DNA of 5,156 bases. It comes from Syntrophobacteria bacterium (GTDB lineage: Bacteria > Desulfobacterota > Syntrophobacteria > JARFUL01). Under the pieces are notes generated by a model. That model was given only the letters and a program-made list of their open reading frames with translations, did not search any database and had not been told where the DNA came from. Positions 1 through 5,156 of the stretch are shown here, piece by piece; position 1 is the first letter of the stretch, and each line of letters begins with the position of its first letter. The position numbers and the translations under genes were made by a program. Where the stretch lies: positions 1 through 5,156 of the forward strand of contig JARFUL010000297.1 in assembly GCA_029289015.1 (NCBI GenBank). The letters run 5' to 3'.

Positions 1-342
1 CGAGAGGGAAACAATCTCCAGGTCGCCCCATATCCAGGTGTAAATAGACACGGGCAGGAAGACCACCACCACCTGAAGCACAATGGCCAGGGAGGGAACC
101 ACCAGCTTGAGACCGATTCTCGCGATCCAGCTCCAAGGGGAATGGACCATCTCGTGGATGATGGGGAAGGTGTAGTAGAAACTCACCAGCATCCCCAGGA
201 ACGTGAGCGCGATAAATAACTTTACAAAGGGCCCCATCTTCAGGGTTGCGCGGCACCAGCGGCACTCGAACTGGGCCAGGGGATTGATCTGCGCGAACTC
301 GATGAGCGAGAAGACCTTTTTTCTACAGTTTGGACAGACCAT
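1..342 (-). CDS. Membrane protein with CxxC-20-CxxC zinc-ribbon-like N-terminus (3' end cut by window edge)
   Basis: Only the first 114 codons are present; the frame is open to base 1. Residues 3-6 read CPNC and 27-30 read CRWC, so two cysteine pairs are separated by exactly 20 residues, a likely zinc-ribbon or treble-clef-like metal site on the cytoplasmic side. Two hydrophobic segments follow, at about 38-59 and 76-102, so this is an integral membrane protein with a small cytoplasmic metal-binding head. The spacing matches the small-protein family named for the CXXC-20-CXXC pattern, whose members often carry membrane segments; function there is unknown. PqiA-like proteins also have cysteine pairs before membrane helices and are an alternative. 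The ATG at 342 is supported by AGGTGG at 349-354, 6 bases upstream. It lies 45 bases after the 98-residue gene and is probably in the same transcript. Family assignment is inference from the motif. Confidence 0.8.
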   Translation of the reverse strand, partial: MVCPNCRKKVFSLIEFAQINPLAQFECRWCRATLKMGPFVKLFIALTFLGMLVSFYYTFPIIHEMVHSPWSWIARIGLKLVVPSLAIVLQVVVVFLPVSIYTWIWGDLEIVSLS

Positions 343-348
343 GCCCTA

Positions 349-354
349 CCACCT
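349..354 (-). promoter_or_regulatory. Ribosome binding site for the CxxC-20-CxxC membrane protein
   Basis: AGGTGG on the minus strand ends 6 bases before the ATG at 342. It fixes the start of the truncated gene, and puts the first cysteine pair at residues 3-6. Confidence 0.6.
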
Positions 355-360
355 GTTCAG

Positions 361-384
361 CCCCCGGCAGACCCGGGGGTTTTT
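361..384 (+). terminator. GC-rich intergenic hairpin with a T run on the plus strand (possible terminator)
   Basis: CCCCCGG at 361-367 pairs perfectly with CCGGGGG at 373-379 around a 5-base loop, and five T follow at 380-384 on the plus strand. This has the form of a weak intrinsic terminator for plus-strand (antisense) transcription, yet every gene here reads on the minus strand. In the minus-strand transcript the same stem forms between the two small genes, ending about 6 bases before the ribosome site at 349-354, with A's before it and no U run after it. There it would act, if at all, as an intercistronic or RNA-processing hairpin. The stem is certain from sequence; the role is not. Confidence 0.35.
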
Positions 385-387
385 GGG

Positions 388-684
388 CTACTCCTCTTTG
401 GCTTCCCAGAAGCCCTCGAGCTTGCCCGCGCGCGTGCCTGATATCATCTCCTGGCACCTGGTGCACCGAACCTCTCGTGAGGGGAGTTCCGAAACCTTCA
501 GGGCCTGAAATTCCGCGTTGGCCTTGATCAGCTCTTCGCGGGAAAGGCCCGCAAGGGGGCTCGGCCTCTTGAGGAGACCCGAAAGCTCTTCCAAGAGACG
601 GGAGAGCTCCCTGTCCAGGTTCTCCTTCGCACTCATATCTCTGTCCGGTCCCGGAATCTCCCGCTCCTCCGATTTCGCGGCCAT
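388..684 (-). CDS. Small 98-residue protein with one CxxC motif, function unknown
   Basis: I do not recognise this protein. It is highly charged and has no membrane segment or signal peptide. Residues 23-40 form an amphipathic, leucine-rich helix likely to mediate self or partner contacts, and a second likely helix spans about 48-63. A single cysteine pair, CTRC at 74-77, lies near the acidic C-terminus (EAKEE). One pair cannot complete a four-cysteine zinc site, so metal binding would need dimerisation; a redox role is possible. The ATG at 684 is chosen because GGAGG at 690-694 sits 5 bases upstream. A TTG at 729 would add 15 residues but has no ribosome site, and an ATG at 636 has only a weak one. 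The gene ends with TAG, 76 bases after the transglutaminase stop, and is likely in the same operon or read-through unit. Confidence 0.75.
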   Translation of the reverse strand: MAAKSEEREIPGPDRDMSAKENLDRELSRLLEELSGLLKRPSPLAGLSREELIKANAEFQALKVSELPSREVRCTRCQEMISGTRAGKLEGFWEAKEE

Positions 685-689
685 TGTCT

Positions 690-694
690 CCTCC
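690..694 (-). promoter_or_regulatory. Shine-Dalgarno site that decides the start of the 98-residue protein
   Basis: The minus strand reads GGAGGAGACAATG, placing GGAGG 5 bases from the ATG at 684. No comparable site precedes the upstream TTG at 729, so the 98-residue form is preferred over the 113-residue form. Confidence 0.75.
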
Positions 695-760
695 GTGGTT
701 TGCAGATACTTTGCCCCGCGACCCGCCAAGGGATTGCAGCCGCGCGCGGTGTTTGCTCTG

Positions 761-2860
761 TTATTCCAGGGCCTCCACGAGCCGCTGAAAATCCTCCAAT
801 GATCCTTGGTCGAGGACCCCGGGTTTGTAGCGAAGCAGGCAGTAGGTTTGCACGACCTCGCTAAAATGCGCGGCCTCCTCTTCGGTAAACTGGCCCTTCA
901 GGGCCCGGGCTGAAAATTCCATGGGGGTCTCGAAGGGGAGGCGGTTCCCGGCCCGCTTTGCGAACCCGGCCTCAAAACGGCTGTACAGGGTCCCGAGCTC
1001 CCTGACCCGGGGAGAGCCAGCCACAGCTTCGCGCGGGGTCCTGCGCCGGGCCCTCTCCTTCCGGGAAAGCCCCCTTGCCAGCAGCCCTCCCCTCACAAGG
1101 GCCACCAGCCTGTAGCCGAAGATCAGCGTGAGGGCCGCCGCGAGCAGTATGCCGAGCGCGGGGTGGTTTCCATACAGGCCCTTGAGAATCTCAAAGAAGG
1201 TCTTGTCCTGGGTTTCGAGCCGCCAGTCCTGCCACCTGTGGCCCACAAGATCGGCCCACTGGGCCAGAACCCTCCTCCACCTGGGCTCTAAAGGGTGCGT
1301 AAGCCCGGACGCGGGGGTGGGGTCCAGGGCCACCCATCCCCTCCCGCGGATATAGGCCTCCAGCCAGGAGTGCGCGTCCCTCTGGCGGACCACGTAATAC
1401 CCGCCCGGGTCGTTATGCTCCTTGACAATGTAGCCGGTGACATACCTGGTGGGGATCCCCAGGTGCCGGAGCATGAGAGCCATTGACGACGCGAAGTACT
1501 CGCAGTGCCCGGCCCGCGAGCGCAAGAGGAAATGCTCCAGCGGGTTTCCCCTCAGCTCTTTTTGCTCCAGGGAGTAGGTAAACCGGGACCCCAGGAAGCT
1601 GTGCACCGCGCCTATCTTGGCCAGGAGCGTCTTTTTGTTCTTCACGATATCCCGGGTCAGGACCTTGAGCCTGGAGGAGAACTCCCGGGGCAGGCGGAGC
1701 ACGGATTTCTCCTCCCCCTCGCCCATGGGCTCCGGCCGGACATCGGGCGTATAGGTGAGGGAGTATCTGTACCTCTCTATCTTCTCGGGAAAGACCGGCA
1801 CCCTTCCGGGAAGGAGCTTCAGGTCCGGCTCACCCACCCAGACCCCCACCACCCCTTTGGGGGTTGCCAGAGCCCGGTTCTTGGGGGCCAGGCAGATAAT
1901 ATTCATCCGGAAGAGCTCGGCCCCTTCGGGCGCTTTGCGGAGCAGGTAGAAGAGACCGGGCGGTTTTGATGACGCATCCTCCGCGGGCTTGACGGCCCTC
2001 GGCTTCATCTTGGGGCTGAGCCACATCCCCTGGTGGTAAAATGTGAAGACCCCGTCTCTCAGGTAGCCGGGACTGTCCGTGAAGACCCTCATCACCACCT
2101 TCTTGGAGAGCTTCAGCCTGCCGATCTCGCCGATCGCGGTGCGCCGCTCCAGTACGGAGCCGGACGTTGAGCCCCTGAGATACGCTATGTATCTCTCCTC
2201 TATGGTTTTGTGGGCCCAGGGCAAAAAGAGCGCAATAGCCGCGGCCAAACACGCGGCCAGCACCGCGCCCCTGATGAAGAGACCGTTGAGGAGCACGGGG
2301 AGGTGGAGCTTCCCGTCCTCGGTTTCGCGGCTGAGCACATCCCAGAGCACAACGGCCGTGGCCGAAAGAGCGAGCAGTGCGAAGTGGAGCCTCCCGGAGC
2401 CCTGGCTCGCGGCCAGGAGCCATATCACGCTGAACACATAGAGGGGATTGTAAAAACCGCCCTGAATGGATCTGTCCCTGAACCTTCCCAGCCAGATCCT
2501 CAGGAAGATCGCCTTGAGGTCGTTTCTCGCGACGAACCCCTTTGGGATGAGCATCTTGAGGAGGAGCCACGCGCCGAAAAAGTAGGTGAGCCCGTCCAGG
2601 ATCGCTTCCAATTCATCCTGCATCCCCAGGGGACGGCTCAAGACCTGGATCACGTATGCGAACAGGAATATGGAGGGGAGAAAGACCAGCCTCAGCTCGC
2701 CCTTGCGGTCCAAAGAGAGCCTGAAAGGAGAAAACTGCACGGCAACCACGATTAAGACCGCGAGGGCCGCGGGGAGGGGATGGCCCTTGATCAGGAGGCA
2801 CCCGCCCAGGGAGACCAGGGCCAGCACAAGCTGGGGCATGTTGAGGGGCCGGCTCTTCAC
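761..2860 (-). CDS. tgpA: TgpA-type membrane transglutaminase-like protein (DUF3488 / transglutaminase core / DUF4129)
   Basis: This 699-residue protein has the full TgpA layout. About seven hydrophobic segments lie at 9-26, 29-46, 57-74, 91-106, 137-154, 158-176 and 195-216. An extracytoplasmic region with the family's GYLRDGVFTFYHQGMW stretch (265-280) follows, then the transglutaminase-like core at about 410-515. The triad is intact: Cys453 in GHCEYFA, His497 in RDAHSWLEAY and Asp513 in LDPTP. A final membrane segment (568-588) leads to a basic stretch (590-610) and a DUF4129-like tail (620-699). Positive-inside charges agree with a cytoplasmic N-terminus, an external catalytic core and a cytoplasmic tail. 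Members are thought to be cysteine-protease-like or cross-linking enzymes acting at the cell envelope; the substrate is unknown. The GTG start at 2860 overlaps the DUF58 stop by 4 bases (GTGA) and has AGGAGGT 9 bases upstream; an internal ATG at 2839 lacks a site. Confidence 0.93.
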   Translation of the reverse strand: MKSRPLNMPQLVLALVSLGGCLLIKGHPLPAALAVLIVVAVQFSPFRLSLDRKGELRLVFLPSIFLFAYVIQVLSRPLGMQDELEAILDGLTYFFGAWLLLKMLIPKGFVARNDLKAIFLRIWLGRFRDRSIQGGFYNPLYVFSVIWLLAASQGSGRLHFALLALSATAVVLWDVLSRETEDGKLHLPVLLNGLFIRGAVLAACLAAAIALFLPWAHKTIEERYIAYLRGSTSGSVLERRTAIGEIGRLKLSKKVVMRVFTDSPGYLRDGVFTFYHQGMWLSPKMKPRAVKPAEDASSKPPGLFYLLRKAPEGAELFRMNIICLAPKNRALATPKGVVGVWVGEPDLKLLPGRVPVFPEKIERYRYSLTYTPDVRPEPMGEGEEKSVLRLPREFSSRLKVLTRDIVKNKKTLLAKIGAVHSFLGSRFTYSLEQKELRGNPLEHFLLRSRAGHCEYFASSMALMLRHLGIPTRYVTGYIVKEHNDPGGYYVVRQRDAHSWLEAYIRGRGWVALDPTPASGLTHPLEPRWRRVLAQWADLVGHRWQDWRLETQDKTFFEILKGLYGNHPALGILLAAALTLIFGYRLVALVRGGLLARGLSRKERARRRTPREAVAGSPRVRELGTLYSRFEAGFAKRAGNRLPFETPMEFSARALKGQFTEEEAAHFSEVVQTYCLLRYKPGVLDQGSLEDFQRLVEALE

Positions 2861-4113
2861 AGCATCCTGACCTCCTCCTCGAGGTTATGGACCGCGATGG
2901 GCCTGTACTCGGTCTCCGGGTTCAAAAAATCGGGGGGCGCGGGCTCGGATTCCGTGGAGTAGAGATGGAGCACCTTGATGGGCACCCCCAGGAGCTTGAG
3001 CCTCATCAAGAGGTCCTCGCGCCGGGGATCCATATCGATGAGCACCATCAAGATTGAACTGATCATGCCGAGCCTCTCCATGAGCAGGGGCTCGAAGTTC
3101 AGGAAAGGGGCCTCGCTGTTGGGCTCTATGGTGGCCAGAATCTCCAGGATGTTGTCCAGGTGGGCCAGGGACCGGCCTGCTGAGAAGTAGTATACCCTGG
3201 GGCCCGCGGCAAAGATGTCGACGATGAAGTCCTGGAGCGAGATATGGCTGGATATGGACGCGGTGAGGGATATGGCCGCCTCGAAGCGAAGGCTCTCCTC
3301 TTCGCTCGCCGGGTCAGTGACAAAGGTGTCCATGATCAGCGCGTGGCGCACGAAGTATTCTTCCTGGTACTCCTTTACAATGGGCTTTCCCGTGCGGGCC
3401 CACGAAGGCCAGTGGATCTTCTTGAGGGGGTCGCCCTCCTGGTATTCCCGGGTGCCGATAAACTCCACGGAGTCACCGGTGGACGAGGCCACCACAATGC
3501 CCCCGGAGTGGTACCTGCGGCCCGAGCTCATTGAGAGCTGGTGAATGGGGTAGACCTTGGGGTAGACCACCACCTTCCTGGGGTCCCTGAGGAAGACCGG
3601 CTTCCTGATGAGGCCGAAGGGAAGGAGCGAGAACCCGAAGACCCCTTCGTCGTAGAACGCCCCCCTTTGGGGAAACTTCACCGTATGGCTCAGCACGAGC
3701 CTCTCTTTGGGCTTCAGGCTCTTGACGTGGAGGGTGGTTTTGCCGTTTCCGGTCCCGCCGATGGCCTCGGGAATCTCCAGGAAGAGGTGGCCGAGGGGCC
3801 GTTTTTCAGCCGATTCGAGGGTTACCTGGTAGCTCGTCTCCTCCCCCGCGCCCACCCTTGAGGGAAGCCTCCGCTTTACGCTGAGGTCGGGCCTGAACCT
3901 CAGGGGGGATAGAAGCGACGCGATGAAGAGCCCGGTGGTTATGCTGAAGAGAATGTAAACGTGCCGCACCTGGGTATCGAGGCCGGCCAGCGCGGTCGCG
4001 ACCCACAGCCAGAAGAGCGCCTTGCCCGGCCCGGTGAGCCCTGTCCGGTAATACCCGAGGATCGCGTAGGACCATCGCTTCAGAAAGAGCATTTTTTGGA
4101 CAATCTTGGACAC
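2857..4113 (-). CDS. DUF58 domain membrane protein with vWA-like C-terminal half
   Basis: The protein has 418 residues. Two membrane segments (about 30-49 and 52-71) are followed by a basic stretch, so the rest should face the cytoplasm. Residues 80-185 look like a beta-rich domain. The DUF58 signature is clear at 216-251: VEFIGTREYQEGDPLKKIHW, then the AR of WARTGKP and a KEYQEE stretch. A vWA-like fold begins near 255. Its expected DxSxS metal-site motif is degenerate, reading DTFVT at 262-266 with Phe264 in place of the first serine. A later strand, LMVLIDMD (355-362), fits the same fold. In this family the protein works beside a MoxR ATPase; direct interaction here is inference. The GTG at 4113 lies 3 bases after the ATPase stop with no clear ribosome site, pointing to coupled translation. 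The ATG at 4092 (7 residues shorter) is also possible. Confidence 0.9.
   Translation of the reverse strand: MSKIVQKMLFLKRWSYAILGYYRTGLTGPGKALFWLWVATALAGLDTQVRHVYILFSITTGLFIASLLSPLRFRPDLSVKRRLPSRVGAGEETSYQVTLESAEKRPLGHLFLEIPEAIGGTGNGKTTLHVKSLKPKERLVLSHTVKFPQRGAFYDEGVFGFSLLPFGLIRKPVFLRDPRKVVVYPKVYPIHQLSMSSGRRYHSGGIVVASSTGDSVEFIGTREYQEGDPLKKIHWPSWARTGKPIVKEYQEEYFVRHALIMDTFVTDPASEEESLRFEAAISLTASISSHISLQDFIVDIFAAGPRVYYFSAGRSLAHLDNILEILATIEPNSEAPFLNFEPLLMERLGMISSILMVLIDMDPRREDLLMRLKLLGVPIKVLHLYSTESEPAPPDFLNPETEYRPIAVHNLEEEVRML
2870..2876 (-). promoter_or_regulatory. Shine-Dalgarno site for the GTG start of the transglutaminase gene
   Basis: AGGAGGT, part of a longer GAGGAGGAGGT, lies inside the last codons of the DUF58 gene, 9 bases before the GTG at 2860. 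With the GTGA stop/start overlap it supports translational coupling and decides GTG over the ATG at 2839. Confidence 0.7.
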
Positions 4114-4116
4114 TTT

Positions 4117-5043
<927 letters not shown>

Positions 5044-5048
5044 TTCAG

Positions 5049-5054
5049 CCTCTC
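5049..5054 (-). promoter_or_regulatory. Shine-Dalgarno site that decides the ATPase start
   Basis: GAGAGG on the minus strand, within a purine-rich AGGGGAAGAGAGG run, lies 5 bases before the ATG at 5043. No such site precedes the ATG at 5079, favouring the 308-residue product. Confidence 0.6.
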
Positions 5055-5097
5055 TTCCCCTGGATAAGACCGGCAGCATTCAGGCATTTCAATTGAG

Positions 5098-5127
5098 ATA
5101 ATAGCATCCTGGGGCATGGGCTGCCAA
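5098..5127 (-). promoter_or_regulatory. Predicted sigma-70 promoter of the operon
   Basis: On the minus strand a -35 box TTGGCA (5122-5127) is followed, after 18 bases, by a -10 box TATTAT (5098-5103); each matches consensus at 5 of 6 positions. A TG one base upstream of the -10 box gives an extended -10. The predicted start point is near 5091, leaving about 48 bases before the ATG at 5043. It sits in the only non-coding stretch upstream of the three-gene module. Promoter assignment is by eye and assumes a standard housekeeping sigma factor. Confidence 0.5.
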
Positions 5128-5156
5128 TCCTAGAGAACCCCTTTGACGGATGAGCC

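Noticed and set aside
685..729. A longer 113-residue form of the small protein starting at TTG 729
   Set aside because: The TTG has no ribosome site, while the ATG at 684 has GGAGG at ideal spacing.
710..732. TTGGCG ... TATCTG as a promoter for the 98-residue gene
   Set aside because: The spacer is only 15 bases and the -10 match is poor; read-through from the operon promoter is simpler.
1830..2570. A 246-codon open frame on the minus strand inside the transglutaminase gene
   Set aside because: It lies fully within the TgpA-type gene in another frame, encodes an Arg/Gly/Pro-rich sequence without family motifs, and is expected from GC-rich coding DNA.
2210..2755. A 181-codon plus-strand open frame opposite the N-terminal half of the transglutaminase
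   Set aside because: It is an antisense shadow with low-complexity charged composition and no motif; the minus strand encodes clear membrane helices.
3241..3275. Three copies of GATATGG within 35 bases
   Set aside because: They lie inside the DUF58 gene and encode a run of Ile-Ser containing residues (SLTASISSHIS); spacing is irregular, so codon reuse explains them better than a binding-site array.
5143..5148. TTGACG on the plus strand as a -35 box of a divergent promoter
   Set aside because: The window ends 8 bases later, so no -10 box can be seen, and no plus-strand gene is available to support it.

Overview
The window is a compact, single-direction gene block, read entirely on the minus strand from the right edge to the left edge. 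Its core is a three-gene membrane module: a MoxR-family AAA+ ATPase (4117-5043), a DUF58 protein with a vWA-like C-terminal half (2857-4113), and a TgpA-type membrane transglutaminase-like protein with an intact Cys-His-Asp triad (761-2860). Two small genes follow: a 98-residue protein with one CxxC pair (388-684), and the N-terminal 114 residues of a membrane protein with two CxxC pairs separated by exactly 20 residues (1-342, cut by the window edge). The DNA is GC-rich and all five genes look intact. Nothing in the window fixes the organism. GC-rich coding, tightly packed genes, GTG starts and strong AGGAGG-type ribosome sites suggest a free-living bacterium, possibly of deltaproteobacterial (Desulfobacterota) type, but this is a guess from protein flavour.

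Right to left: positions 5080-5156 hold a plausible sigma-70 promoter (TTGGCA, 18-base spacer, TATTAT with an extended TG). Its predicted start point leaves a leader of about 48 bases before the ATPase ATG at 5043. The ATPase stop and the DUF58 GTG start are 3 bases apart. The DUF58 stop and the transglutaminase GTG start overlap by 4 bases. These three are therefore almost certainly co-transcribed and translationally coupled. A 76-base gap precedes the 98-residue gene, which has a textbook GGAGG site. A 45-base gap with a strong GC hairpin precedes the truncated membrane protein.

How they may work together: in this well-known neighbourhood the MoxR ATPase is thought to act as a chaperone-like partner of the vWA/DUF58 protein. 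The transglutaminase-like protein places its cysteine-protease-like domain outside the cytoplasmic membrane, in the periplasm if the cell is Gram-negative. The substrate is unknown in this family generally and nothing here identifies it. The two cysteine-pair proteins are the least ordinary part of the window; their link to the module rests on position and shared direction only. I saw no mobile elements, RNA genes, CRISPR arrays or clear horizontal-transfer signs.
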